A stretch of 54,742 bases of DNA, taken from contig JANWWN010000015.1 in assembly GCA_025055435.1 (NCBI GenBank), positions 1 through 54,742 of the forward strand, read 5' to 3'. The number at the start of each line of letters is the position of its first letter. Position 1 is the stretch's first letter. Position numbers and translations under genes: made by a program. The notes under the pieces are model-generated. The model saw only the letters and a list, made by a program, of their open reading frames with translations, was not told the DNA's origin and searched no databases. Positions 18,670-27,487 of the stretch are shown piece after piece. The DNA is from Cyclobacteriaceae bacterium. GTDB taxonomy: Bacteria > Bacteroidota > Bacteroidia > Cytophagales > Cyclobacteriaceae.

Positions 18670-18737
18670 GCGACCCCTTCAGGGTCGCAGGTATGTGTAA
18701 AATATTTTCTACAAACATGCGATCCCTTCAGGATTGC
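18670..18737. repeat. Pair of REP-like hairpins
   Basis: Two related imperfect palindromes lie 49 bases apart. The first, 18670-18688, has a 7-bp stem (GCGACCC / GGGTCGC) and the loop CTTCA. The second, 18719-18737, has the stem GCGATCC / GGATTGC with one G-T pair and the same loop CTTCA. They occupy the 190-base gap after dprA. The shared loop and diverged stems suggest copies of a repetitive extragenic element. No transposase is nearby. They may also act as weak terminators. The rest of the gap shows nothing recognisable. Confidence 0.6.
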
Positions 18738-18838
18738 TCACAAATTAGTATCATACCTGATCTTTGCGGGCCCTTCGAAATCAAATCAGGCAGAAAGTAA
18801 ATTTCATCGAATACAAAGTGTTGCATTTCTTTCACCTG

Positions 18839-19459
18839 TCAATGTTCATTTTTCTGATTGCACTTTTCTTTAATCATTTCGTAAGCGCGCAGATCACCCA
18901 ACTCACCCGCCTTGCTTAAATCCAGGCATCCGTTTTTTAAATCACCGAATTCAATGCGCAGCAATCCGCGCATATAATAGGCATCATAATTTTTCGGATT
19001 GATCTGAATAATTTTCGAACAATCATTTATCGCATCCTCATATGCCTGCAGATACTGCTTGGCTTTACCGCGGTTAAAATAGGCTTCCACGTAATTTTCA
19101 TTTATGCTGATGGCTTTGGAATAATCGTCAATGGCACCATAATAATCCTGTAATTTCATTTTTACATTACCGCGGGTAAAATACGCTTCGGTAAACCTGG
19201 GATTTTTTTCAATCGCCATGTTGTAATCTTTCATTGCACCGTGGCGATCATCAAAACGATCTTTGATGCTGCCGCGCAGAAAATAAGCCGTAGCATTGCT
19301 GGCATCATTTTCAATAATCTTATTCAGGTTGAGCAGTGCTTCCACGTACTCGCCTTTTTCCATCAAATCCCTGCTTCGCTGAAGCAAATCCCGTGTACTT
19401 TGTGCAGATACAAAAAATAAAGTACTGATGTGGCAAAACAGAATGGCTAAGCGTGTCAT
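18839..19459 (-). CDS. Secreted TPR-repeat protein
   Basis: 206 residues: signal peptide (MTRLAILFCHISTLFFVSAQ), then about five tandem TPR repeats filling the rest. Repeat hallmarks recur, for example ATAYFLRGSIKDRFDDRHGA, FTEAYFTRGNVKMKLQDYYG and YVEAYFNRGKAKQYLQAYED. Such proteins are interaction scaffolds in the periplasm. No partner is obvious. The gene stands alone, with a gap of 67 bases to the HMG-CoA lyase gene upstream on the same strand. Confidence 0.85.
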   Translation of the reverse strand: MTRLAILFCHISTLFFVSAQSTRDLLQRSRDLMEKGEYVEALLNLNKIIENDASNATAYFLRGSIKDRFDDRHGAMKDYNMAIEKNPRFTEAYFTRGNVKMKLQDYYGAIDDYSKAISINENYVEAYFNRGKAKQYLQAYEDAINDCSKIIQINPKNYDAYYMRGLLRIEFGDLKNGCLDLSKAGELGDLRAYEMIKEKCNQKNEH

Positions 19460-19526
19460 TATAAATCAAAATTTCAGGTACAAACTTAACGGTAAGGATA
19501 ACACCTTCACAGCGCGTGTAATATTT

Positions 19527-20381
19527 TCATGCATTTGGGAAAATTTCTGAAGCCATCGCCAAGGCTTTGTTCAATTCAGTTTTGTTCAAACCTGTTTCGA
19601 TTCTTTTATTTTCCATCCATTCAATAATTTTTTCAGTGGGAATATTTCCCACCAGCTTATCCTGGGCCATCGGACAACCGCCAAATCCCTTCAATGCTCC
19701 ATCTATCCGTTTACAACCGGCTTCCAATGCAGCGCTGACTTTATCGGATACTTCATCCGGACGTGCGTGCAGGTGTAATCCGATTTCAAGTTCAGGCAAT
19801 GCCCGGCTAACCTGTTTATATAAAAATGATACCTCATGCGGTGCAGCCGCACCAATCGTATCGGCAAGGGATACGATACCCACGCCCAGGTCGCCAAGGA
19901 TACCGGCAAACTGAATGACTGCATCATCGCTATAGGGATCGCCATATGGGTTGCCAAACGCCATGCTGATATAGACCACTTGTTCTTTGTTGTGCTTTGC
20001 GCAAAGCTCCTGAATATCAACTACCGTGTCCAGCGCTTCACTTATGGATTTGTTGGTGTTGCGCTGCTGAAAAGTTTCGGAAATAGACAACGGGAAACCC
20101 AGGTAAGTAATGCCTTCGAACTGAACTGCCTGTTCGGCACCGCGTAAATTCGCAACGATTGCCAGCAATTTGGTTGAATTACTCTGCCAGTTAAGTTGTG
20201 CAATAACGTCCGGGGTATCGCGCATTTGAGGAACGGCTCTTGGCGATACGAAACTTCCGAAGTCCAGCGTATCGAAACCTACCTGAAGCAATTGGTTCAA
20301 GTACTTCACCTTTTCGCTTGTCGGAATGAATGCATGCAAGCCTTGCATGGCATCACGCGGGCATTCAATCAGTTTAATCAT
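19527..20381 (-). CDS. Hydroxymethylglutaryl-CoA lyase
   Basis: 284 residues, the usual length, with the HMGL-like TIM-barrel. Visible are the N-terminal IECPRDAM, DFGSFVSPRAVPQMRDT, ISMAFGNPYGDPYS, IVSLADTIG, LHLHARPDE and the glycine-rich GALKGFGGCPMA. The latter includes the conserved catalytic-site Cys near the end. The enzyme splits HMG-CoA into acetyl-CoA and acetoacetate, the last step of leucine breakdown. No other leucine-degradation genes are adjacent. It diverges from the DUF1800 operon across about 143 bases of A+T-rich sequence that should hold both promoters. Confidence 0.93.
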   Translation of the reverse strand: MIKLIECPRDAMQGLHAFIPTSEKVKYLNQLLQVGFDTLDFGSFVSPRAVPQMRDTPDVIAQLNWQSNSTKLLAIVANLRGAEQAVQFEGITYLGFPLSISETFQQRNTNKSISEALDTVVDIQELCAKHNKEQVVYISMAFGNPYGDPYSDDAVIQFAGILGDLGVGIVSLADTIGAAAPHEVSFLYKQVSRALPELEIGLHLHARPDEVSDKVSAALEAGCKRIDGALKGFGGCPMAQDKLVGNIPTEKIIEWMENKRIETGLNKTELNKALAMASEIFPNA

Positions 20382-20524
20382 TTGTCAAAATCATTTAACA
20401 ACAATCAGGTAACGATTATATAAAGGAAAAAAACTGCAATCATCGGTAAATATTGCACTTCATCTGTAAATTGAAAAAGTTTAATAAAAGTGACGAATAA
20501 AATAGCACAACCGAAACCAAACCT

Positions 20525-22300
20525 ATGCCGTTACCTGAATTTTTCGGAACACTGGGCGTAAAAAGGGCGGCTCACCTGCTTCGGAGAGCAACATTCGGAG
20601 CCACCAAGGCGCAGATTGATGCCTTTGCCAATTTAAATCCCGTTCAGGCCATCCAGCAGCTGTACCGACAGGCGTTGCCGGCAACTCCGCCACCCATCGA
20701 CCCGGATACACTCGAGCCCTGGGTTATTACCGGTAATACCGACCCTGAAAAAATGGAGTTCGAATACATCGAACTTTTCAAGCGTTGGTTTATCGGGCAA
20801 ATGATGAGTGCGGGTGTACCGCCTGCCTTGTCGCTGGCCTACTCGGCACGAGAAAAACTTGTGTTTTTTCTGCACACGCATTTTACAGCCATTGCCGAAA
20901 AAATTAATTCCAGTCGCGCGCTTTATTATCAAAATCAACTTTATAGGTTATATGCCATTGACTTACTCTTATCGCCCGTAGTACCGTACGATAAACTGAA
21001 CTTTAAGGAACTTACAAAAAAGGTGAGTGTGGATAATGCCATGCTCAGGTTGTTGGATGGCAACCTGAACGTTAATGGTAGCCCGAATGAAAACTATGCA
21101 CGGGAATTGTTTGAACTGTATTCCATCGGCCGCGGTCTGGAAAACAGTCTGCCTCCTCCTACCGGACAGGGTGATTATATTTTATTTACCGAGCAGGATG
21201 TACAACAGGCAGCACGGGTATTGTCGGGATGGAATTTTGATGACTCTTTTTCGAGCATTGACCCCGATACACAACTACCTCGCGGCATCGTGCGCGGCTC
21301 TGCAACAAACGCATCTTCACACGATAACGGCGTAAAAACATTTAGCAACCGGTTTATTAACCCCTCCACCGGTCAGCCCTGGGTTATTCAGCCTAATCCT
21401 TCTTTGTTGAACGGAGGACGCGCCACCGAGCAAAGTGCACTGGACGAAATCAGTCAATTAATTGACATGATCTATACTCAGGAAGAAACCGCACGACACA
21501 TCTGCCGGAAGATATATCGCTTCTTCGTATATCACAAGATTGACACCACCATTGAAAACACCATCATTGCCGAGATGGCCAACACCTTCCGCACCAATAA
21601 CTTCAAACTGCAACCCGTAGTGGAAAACCTGTTGCGAAGCCAACACTTTTATGATGCGGCAGTTGGTCTGAGTGATGATAAATACGGTGGCATCATTAAA
21701 TCACCGCTTGAACTGATTACCGGAACCCTGAAATTCTTCCAGATTTCAGTTCCAAACATGTCTTCACAACCTCAACAGTTTTATGAATTTACGGGAGCCA
21801 TAAACAGCACCATGGAAAATCAGGGAATGATTTTCTATCAGCCCTTTGATGTTGCCGGTTATGATGCCTACCATCAGTTTCCCATCTACAACCGTGCATG
21901 GATAACCGTGAATTACTTAGCCAACCGCTATGCATTTATCCGTAGCGTGGTGAATGTAGAGGGTACAGGACCTTTCACTGTCAATGTGTACAACTTTGTA
22001 CGCAGCAACATCAACAACGCACTTGCATCGAACGCCAGAAACCTGGTGATCGAACTGGTGCGTTATCTTTTGCCGTGGGCCGATAACCTGACTTTCGACC
22101 CTAATGCAGATGATAATGCAACCATTACGGCCGAACGGCTGAATTATTTTCTCCGAAGTTTTCTTTCGGACATCGACCCCGACCCGGAAGCAGCGTGGAC
22201 CACGCGATGGACCAATCAAATCGGAATAGGCACCATGACCAGTCAGTTGCAAAGTTTGTTCAATGCCCTGATGCAATCGCCCGAGTACCAACTTCAATAA
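20525..22300 (+). CDS. DUF1800 family protein
   Basis: 591 residues. The DUF1800 signature is clear: RAAHLLRRATFGATKAQID at the N-terminus, then REKLVFFLHTHFTA, NYARELFELYSIG, VQQAARVLSGW and ARHICRKIYRFFVYH. No signal peptide is evident at the start. The function of DUF1800 is not established. It nearly always neighbours a DUF1501 gene, as here, where the next start is 7 bases away. It is the first gene of a four-gene run ending in an outer-membrane barrel and a lipoprotein. Confidence 0.92.
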   Translation: MPLPEFFGTLGVKRAAHLLRRATFGATKAQIDAFANLNPVQAIQQLYRQALPATPPPIDPDTLEPWVITGNTDPEKMEFEYIELFKRWFIGQMMSAGVPPALSLAYSAREKLVFFLHTHFTAIAEKINSSRALYYQNQLYRLYAIDLLLSPVVPYDKLNFKELTKKVSVDNAMLRLLDGNLNVNGSPNENYARELFELYSIGRGLENSLPPPTGQGDYILFTEQDVQQAARVLSGWNFDDSFSSIDPDTQLPRGIVRGSATNASSHDNGVKTFSNRFINPSTGQPWVIQPNPSLLNGGRATEQSALDEISQLIDMIYTQEETARHICRKIYRFFVYHKIDTTIENTIIAEMANTFRTNNFKLQPVVENLLRSQHFYDAAVGLSDDKYGGIIKSPLELITGTLKFFQISVPNMSSQPQQFYEFTGAINSTMENQGMIFYQPFDVAGYDAYHQFPIYNRAWITVNYLANRYAFIRSVVNVEGTGPFTVNVYNFVRSNINNALASNARNLVIELVRYLLPWADNLTFDPNADDNATITAERLNYFLRSFLSDIDPDPEAAWTTRWTNQIGIGTMTSQLQSLFNALMQSPEYQLQ

Positions 22301-22307
22301 CGAAGCC

Positions 22308-24023
22308 ATGAAAAGAAGAGATTTCTTAAAACACATACCTGCCGCGGCCGCTTTACCCATCTCGCTGGGAGGCATTCCTTTAAAGGCCATGGCATGGAAC
22401 CCGCTTACCATGCTGGCTCAGCAAAGCAACAGCGACCGTGTATTGATTATTCTTCAGTTACACGGAGGCAACGATGGACTGAATACACTGATTCCCATTG
22501 AACAATACGATTTGTACTACAGCCGAAGGGCCAACATTGCCATACCTAAAAACAACAGCCTGCGAAAACTGATACCGCTGGACAGCACATTACCGTCCGA
22601 CAAGCAGGTAGGTTTGCATCCGGACATGACAGCCATTAAAGCCTTGTATGATAACGGACGGGCGGCATTTGTTCAGGGCGTATCTTATAAGAAGAACAAC
22701 GGCTCCCATTTCCGCGGACGCGACATATGGTTTATGGGCGGAGGCGCTGACGACTATTACCCTTCCGGGTGGGTTGGAAGATACCTGGCACAGGAATATG
22801 CCGCACTGGGTCATTATCCGGAAGATTTTCCCCATCCCGATATGCCAGACCCGTTAGGCATTGAAATGGGTAACGATGTATCACTGATCTTTCACCAACA
22901 GGGCAACATACCTACATCCATTTCACTAAACGACCCCGAAGGCTTTGCAGCATTGGTGGAAGAACTCGAAGGATTTCAGGACGTGGAAATCGACCCGCGC
23001 GGAAGACCACCGGCTATTGTGAACAACTCACCCTACTGGCATGAACTGAACTGGATACTGGGCCTGGAAAAGAAAACCGATGACTACGCCCAACGCCTGT
23101 ATCAGGTATATCTGGCAGGGGGAGCCACATCGGTAACTTATCCGGAGATTTATCCCTTCAATGCACCACGCGGAATAAAACGAAATCCACTTACACCCCA
23201 GCTTAAGCTGGTGGCCCGCCTTCTTGCTGGAGGTTGTAAAACCAAAGTTTTTCTGGTGCGCATCGGTGGTTTTGATACGCATGCCGAGCAGGTGGAAAAC
23301 TACGACCCAACTATGGGCATGCATGCCGCTTTGCTCTACCATGTCTCGGCTGCGATGAAAGCATTTCAGGATGATTTGCGGGCACGTGGTTTGGAAGACC
23401 GCGTGTTAACTGTTACCACCTCTGAGTTTGGCAGACGTATTCATTCCAACGGCAGTTATGGTACAGACCACGGTACCGGCGGACCCATCCTTATTTTTGG
23501 GAAGCACGTACAGCCCGGTGTTGTGGGTACAAATCCGGATCTGACTCAGGATAATGTGGAAATGCAATACGATTACCGCCAGGTATATGCCAACCTGTTA
23601 AAAGACTGGATGCTGGTGGATAAAAACAAAATCACCAACGACATTTTCTTTGGAAACTTTATTGACGGTGAAAACCCCGATGAGCCGGGTACATTCTTCG
23701 AACCGCTTTCATTGGCACGCGACACCATCACCGGTAATGACTCCTTTATTGACGCCCGCTTTTACCTGGGCGATTGTTACCCTAATCCTGCGAAGGCCGA
23801 AACTTTCGTCTATATACCCTATCGGGTAAATGCAACCATTCATGTTAAAATTGAATTACTGGATGCACAGGGACGAAGCAGTAAGCTTGTACAAGACGGA
23901 GTAAGCGAGCCGGGTGAACATCGCATCCTCGCAAACCTGCAGGGCTTGAAGCCGGGCATGTACATCTGTCGCATGAAGGCCGGAAGTTTTGAAAGGTCGA
24001 AAAAACTTGTTATCGTGCAATAA
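22308..24023 (+). CDS. DUF1501 protein with Tat signal and T9SS sorting domain
   Basis: 571 residues. The N-terminus MKRRDFLKHIPAAAALPISL has a twin-arginine (Tat) signal. The DUF1501 body, related to the sulfatase/alkaline phosphatase superfamily, shows LQLHGGNDGLNTLIP, FVQGVSYKKNNGSHF, RIGGFDTHAEQ, TTSEFGRR and GTDHGTGGP. From about residue 485 a type IX secretion C-terminal sorting domain follows (CYPNPAKAETFVYIPY, ending KPGMYICRMKAGSF and KKLVIV). It is therefore probably folded before inner-membrane export, then moved to the cell surface. The enzymatic activity is unknown. Confidence 0.93.
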   Translation: MKRRDFLKHIPAAAALPISLGGIPLKAMAWNPLTMLAQQSNSDRVLIILQLHGGNDGLNTLIPIEQYDLYYSRRANIAIPKNNSLRKLIPLDSTLPSDKQVGLHPDMTAIKALYDNGRAAFVQGVSYKKNNGSHFRGRDIWFMGGGADDYYPSGWVGRYLAQEYAALGHYPEDFPHPDMPDPLGIEMGNDVSLIFHQQGNIPTSISLNDPEGFAALVEELEGFQDVEIDPRGRPPAIVNNSPYWHELNWILGLEKKTDDYAQRLYQVYLAGGATSVTYPEIYPFNAPRGIKRNPLTPQLKLVARLLAGGCKTKVFLVRIGGFDTHAEQVENYDPTMGMHAALLYHVSAAMKAFQDDLRARGLEDRVLTVTTSEFGRRIHSNGSYGTDHGTGGPILIFGKHVQPGVVGTNPDLTQDNVEMQYDYRQVYANLLKDWMLVDKNKITNDIFFGNFIDGENPDEPGTFFEPLSLARDTITGNDSFIDARFYLGDCYPNPAKAETFVYIPYRVNATIHVKIELLDAQGRSSKLVQDGVSEPGEHRILANLQGLKPGMYICRMKAGSFERSKKLVIVQ

Positions 24024-24032
24024 AGTAAAATC

Positions 24033-24902
24033 ATGAAAAAGCTTACGCTGCTCATCCTGCTGATGGCTTGCTTATCAACGTGGGCACAGAAACGCAACAC
24101 ACCTACCAAATACAAAAATGCGAGGATGGCCAATGCCGAATTTCTGGAAAAACAGTGGTGGCTGGGATTGAAAACAGGGACAACCCTTGCAGGTGCAGTG
24201 GCTGAAAAGGCTTATTCCGGCCTCTCACCGGTTAACTACGATGTGCCATCAAAGGTGTACGATAATTATTCTGAAGCTGGATTTACCGCTTCTCTGGAAG
24301 CTGCTTTTTCGTTCCTGCAGTTCACCATCGTACTGCAACCCGGATACCGCAGTGCGCGATACAGTTACACCACCGATTATTTGTGGACCGATTACAGTAA
24401 TCCGGATAACCGGCTGGAGCTGACTTATCTGCAGCGGCAGCGTGTTGAGTATGCCGACTTTCCTTTACTACTGCGCTACGATTTCACCACAACACGCCTG
24501 CGGCCCTATATCCAGGCAGGAGCCTACTACACCCTTCTCATTCAGGCCACCAAATCACTGCAAAGTTCAGGTACGGATTATGCCTCGGGCGGAGTAAATC
24601 AATTCTCCAATCCTGCGGTAAGCGTAGGTGCCACCGACTTGTTTGCACCTCGGCATTGGGGTCTGCTGGGCGGGTTGGGCGTTAACTATCAGGCCGGAAA
24701 TGTGCGCTTTACACTGGACATTCAATATCGCAAAGGCATGAGCCTGGCCAACTCAACCGAAAACCGATTCGCTAATACCCGGCTCAGCAGCTTTGGAGAC
24801 GCCATGGATGACATAAAAATCAACTCTGCACTGATAACCTTGGGGGCGCTGTTTCCGATGAAGTTCCTCTCAAAAAGTTTTCAGTCCATGAATACCCGAT
24901 AA
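24033..24902 (+). CDS. Outer-membrane beta-barrel protein
   Basis: 289 residues with a signal peptide (MKKLTLLILLMACLSTWAQ). The mature part alternates polar and aromatic residues in short beta strands (LEAAFSFLQFTIVLQPGY, then YADFPLLLRYDF, RPYIQAGAYYTLLI and RFTLDIQYRKGMSL), fitting the PorT/OMP_b-brl_2 type of small barrel. It starts 9 bases after the DUF1501 stop. A role as surface partner or anchor of the DUF1501/DUF1800 pair is inference from position. Confidence 0.82.
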   Translation: MKKLTLLILLMACLSTWAQKRNTPTKYKNARMANAEFLEKQWWLGLKTGTTLAGAVAEKAYSGLSPVNYDVPSKVYDNYSEAGFTASLEAAFSFLQFTIVLQPGYRSARYSYTTDYLWTDYSNPDNRLELTYLQRQRVEYADFPLLLRYDFTTTRLRPYIQAGAYYTLLIQATKSLQSSGTDYASGGVNQFSNPAVSVGATDLFAPRHWGLLGGLGVNYQAGNVRFTLDIQYRKGMSLANSTENRFANTRLSSFGDAMDDIKINSALITLGALFPMKFLSKSFQSMNTR

Positions 24903-24909
24903 TTCAGCT

Positions 24910-26085
24910 ATGCAAAGATATTTTATCCTTCTCTTATCGTTTCTTCTTGCCGCATGTCTGGAAGAAAGCCGAATTGAAAATGATGAGCGGGCTTTCACCA
25001 AAATTTACGACCACAATGATTTTGGTGCGCGGTTCAAACCCATCGACCTGCAGGAATTGTCCGATGGCGGTTATTTGATTCTTGCCGAACGAAACCTGAA
25101 CAACGGACAATTTGCCGGCATCTACCTGCTTCGGGTTGATCGGTCGGGAAATTTTATAAGTGACCTGGAACCGGATGAAACCCTGGTGAATCCCATAGGT
25201 AATCTGATGAAAATCGGGGCCGACTTCTACTTTTTTGCCATGGACCCGTTTACCGTTCAGGCCTACCTGGTTCGAACCGATGCTGCACTTACCAGCATCA
25301 CCACAACACCTGTCAGTGGTATTACCTACCCTGCCGCCGCCTCGCTGGACAATACCACCATCATTTTGCTCAGCTATAATTCCGTTACACTCGAAACCGT
25401 CATCTCGCTTTTGAATACATCCGGCACGGTTACTTCATCGAAAGCCTTCAGTATTGGCGCGGGCGAAGGTGTGGAGGAACCGGTAATCAATCATTTTCTG
25501 CGTACCGGAAAACAGTTTCCCTTCTTCACCGGGAAAACGGGTAGTCTGTATTACTTCAACGGATTTTATAATTACACCTTCTCCCTTGTGTTTACCAATC
25601 TTGTCACCAATAATCCGCAAGGCGTGGTACAGGGCAATCAGGATGACGGAGGATTTCAGGCCCTCCTTCCTCTTGCGGGAAGCACTTTTGCTGCTGCACG
25701 ATTTAATTATGGAGATAATTACATTTTACCGGGTGTTACCCTCTCGACATCCGGTATTTCATCAGCCACCGATTTAGGAGGATTCCGTTTTCCTGAAATA
25801 CCAGCGGATGCTTCAGTCTGCATATTCCGGGGGACTTTAAACAATACACCGGTTATTGTTTTTGGAAGCGACACACGCAGCGGGCAAGTTGGCTTATATG
25901 TCTATGATGAAACATCCGGCACACTGCTCACAACCCGTTACGAAGGTTTCGGTAATCCGTTTAGAATCTCAACGCTGAAACAATCATCATCAGGCGATGT
26001 GTTGCTGTGCGGAACAACCTATGTGGCCGGGCGATTTGCCCGCATTTTCCTAACCAAAATTCCTCAGGAAGAACTTCGCTGGTAA
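24910..26085 (+). CDS. Lipoprotein of unknown function, beta-propeller-like
   Basis: 391 residues. A lipoprotein signal ends LLAAC, so the mature N-terminus is a lipid-modified Cys near residue 16. The body contains repeated strand patterns such as LSDGGYLILAERN, GIYLLRVDRSGN, GRFARIFLTKI and SGDVLLCGTTY, resembling the blades of a WD40-like propeller. I do not recognise a named family. It begins 7 bases after the barrel gene, completing the four-gene run. The murB gene follows after 21 bases and may be read from the same transcript. Confidence 0.8.
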   Translation: MQRYFILLLSFLLAACLEESRIENDERAFTKIYDHNDFGARFKPIDLQELSDGGYLILAERNLNNGQFAGIYLLRVDRSGNFISDLEPDETLVNPIGNLMKIGADFYFFAMDPFTVQAYLVRTDAALTSITTTPVSGITYPAAASLDNTTIILLSYNSVTLETVISLLNTSGTVTSSKAFSIGAGEGVEEPVINHFLRTGKQFPFFTGKTGSLYYFNGFYNYTFSLVFTNLVTNNPQGVVQGNQDDGGFQALLPLAGSTFAAARFNYGDNYILPGVTLSTSGISSATDLGGFRFPEIPADASVCIFRGTLNNTPVIVFGSDTRSGQVGLYVYDETSGTLLTTRYEGFGNPFRISTLKQSSSGDVLLCGTTYVAGRFARIFLTKIPQEELRW

Positions 26086-26106
26086 AAATATTTACCAATT
26101 TTGGGC

Positions 26107-27132
26107 ATGATTACTTTTCAGGAAAGGGTGAACCTCGCTCCCTTTAACACGTTTGGAGTAACCGAATATGCCCGTTGGTTTACACGAATCGAAAAACCCG
26201 TACAAATACCGGCATTATTGCAGCATGCTCTGTTCAGTAGCGGTCCTCACCTGATTCTGGGAGGAGGAAGCAATGTATTGTTTACCCGAGCATTTGAAGG
26301 TTTGATTATCCGGATTGAGCTTGCAGGAATAAAAGTTATTCGGGAAGACAATGAATACGTATGGATAAAAGCAGCCGCAGGAGAAAACTGGCATAAGCTG
26401 GTGATGTTTTGTGTGCAGAATAACTATGGCGGCATCGAAAACCTTTCGCTGATACCCGGAACAGCCGGAGCAGCACCCATTCAGAATATTGGTGCCTATG
26501 GTGTTGAGCTGACTGAAGTATTGGAAGAGGTCGAGGGTTTTGATCTTACTACCGGAAGCACACACACTTTGAGTGCCGCTGATTGCCGCTTCGGTTACCG
26601 TGACAGTATTTTCAAACACGAACTGAAAGAAAAATTTTTGATTTCAAGTATTACTTTAAGATTAACCCGAAGAAATCATCGCTTGCGCACATCGTATGGT
26701 GCCATCACCGATACCCTGAAGAGCCTGAATATCTCCCAACCTACCATTCAGGACATTAGTAAAGCAGTAATACAAATACGCACATCAAAACTTCCCGACC
26801 CCCAGCAACTGGGCAATGCAGGAAGCTTCTTCAAAAACCCGGTAATCGAGTCGAAACATTATCATCTATTAAAAGAAAAACATCCGGATATGCCTGGTTT
26901 TATTATTGATAGTCAACAAGTTAAAATACCGGCAGCCTGGCTCATTGAACAATGCGGATGGAAAGGAAAGCGATTTGGTGATGCCGGTGTTCATGTTCAT
27001 CAACCTTTGGTGTTGGTCAACTACGGACGTGCAACCGGAAAAGAAATTTTACAACTGGCACACCAGATTCACGACTCAGTTGTTGATAAGTTCAACATCG
27101 ATCTGCAAACTGAAGTAAACATAATCGGATGA
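26107..27132 (+). CDS. murB: UDP-N-acetylenolpyruvoylglucosamine reductase
   Basis: 341 residues from the ATG at 26107; a TTG two codons upstream is less likely. It is a type I MurB, close to the E. coli length. FAD-binding signatures are LILGGGSNVLF, IENLSLIPGTAGAAPIQNIG and GAYGVEL. The substrate region includes FGYRDSIFK and GSFFKNPV with the catalytic Ser, and ends in WLIEQCGWKGKRFGDAGVH. The enzyme makes UDP-MurNAc in the cytoplasm. It follows the lipoprotein gene closely, though a separate promoter in the short gap is possible. Confidence 0.97.
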   Translation: MITFQERVNLAPFNTFGVTEYARWFTRIEKPVQIPALLQHALFSSGPHLILGGGSNVLFTRAFEGLIIRIELAGIKVIREDNEYVWIKAAAGENWHKLVMFCVQNNYGGIENLSLIPGTAGAAPIQNIGAYGVELTEVLEEVEGFDLTTGSTHTLSAADCRFGYRDSIFKHELKEKFLISSITLRLTRRNHRLRTSYGAITDTLKSLNISQPTIQDISKAVIQIRTSKLPDPQQLGNAGSFFKNPVIESKHYHLLKEKHPDMPGFIIDSQQVKIPAAWLIEQCGWKGKRFGDAGVHVHQPLVLVNYGRATGKEILQLAHQIHDSVVDKFNIDLQTEVNIIG

Positions 27133-27197
27133 CATGACATCGAAGTGAAATGAGTAAGAGTGAAGAATACGAAATGAAAATTTTTCTTAAAAAATTT

Positions 27198-27226
27198 TTG
27201 CAGATTAAATTTTTGTTATAACTTTT
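27198..27226 (+). promoter_or_regulatory. Promoter of the 16-residue Lys/Ala gene
   Basis: TTG at 27198-27200, an 18-nt spacer, then TAACTTTT at 27219-27226, close to the Bacteroidota TTG / TAnnTTTG pair. It lies in a very A+T-rich tract about 33 bases upstream of the ATG at 27260. Confidence 0.5.
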
Positions 27227-27259
27227 CACATATTTTTCAACCACTAAACCAATAACGCT

Positions 27260-27310
27260 ATGGCAAAGAAAGCGAAAAAGGCAAAGAAAGCCGCTAAGAA
27301 GAAGAAGTAA
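27260..27310 (+). CDS. 16-residue Lys/Ala-rich peptide
   Basis: ATG to TAA encodes only Met, Lys and Ala residues (MAKKAKKAKKAAKKKK). It is preceded by a promoter-like element and followed at once by two hairpins, so it is set out like a complete transcription unit. The 5' coding bases ATGGCAAAGAAA match the start of the H1-like gene at 35429. It resembles a shortened histone-H1-like tail. It could be a nucleic-acid-binding micropeptide, a remnant of a longer gene, or a non-coding leader. Too short for homology to decide. Confidence 0.5.
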   Translation: MAKKAKKAKKAAKKKK

Positions 27311-27371
27311 TTTAGGCGAACGAGCCTAAAGACTTTGCAAAGGGAAGTAACCACGTGTTGCTTCCCTTTTT
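27311..27371 (+). terminator. Tandem hairpins, second a strong terminator
   Basis: The first hairpin, 27311-27330, has the stem TTTAGGC / GCCTAAA with a 6-nt loop and begins right after the TAA. The second, 27339-27369, has a stem of about 13 bp (GGGAAGTAAC pairing with GTTGCTTCCC, one G-T pair), a 5-nt loop and a run of T residues. The second is a typical intrinsic terminator. The first may stabilise the short mRNA. Confidence 0.8.
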
Positions 27372-27487
27372 GTTTGTTGCAATTTTCAATTGGTTCATTC
27401 GATTGCACGAATAAATTCGTTTTAACTAAATGTATTCAACACAACTGTGTACTACTTTTACTTCGTCAACAACTAAATTTCAGAGTT

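Noticed and set aside
18670-18737. CRISPR-like repeat pair
   Set aside because: Only two units, of 19 bases, with diverged stems and no cas genes; REP-like hairpins fit better.
27133-27259. Possible tRNA or structured RNA in the A+T-rich gap
   Set aside because: No cloverleaf, T-loop or other known fold was found; the tract looks like promoter sequence.
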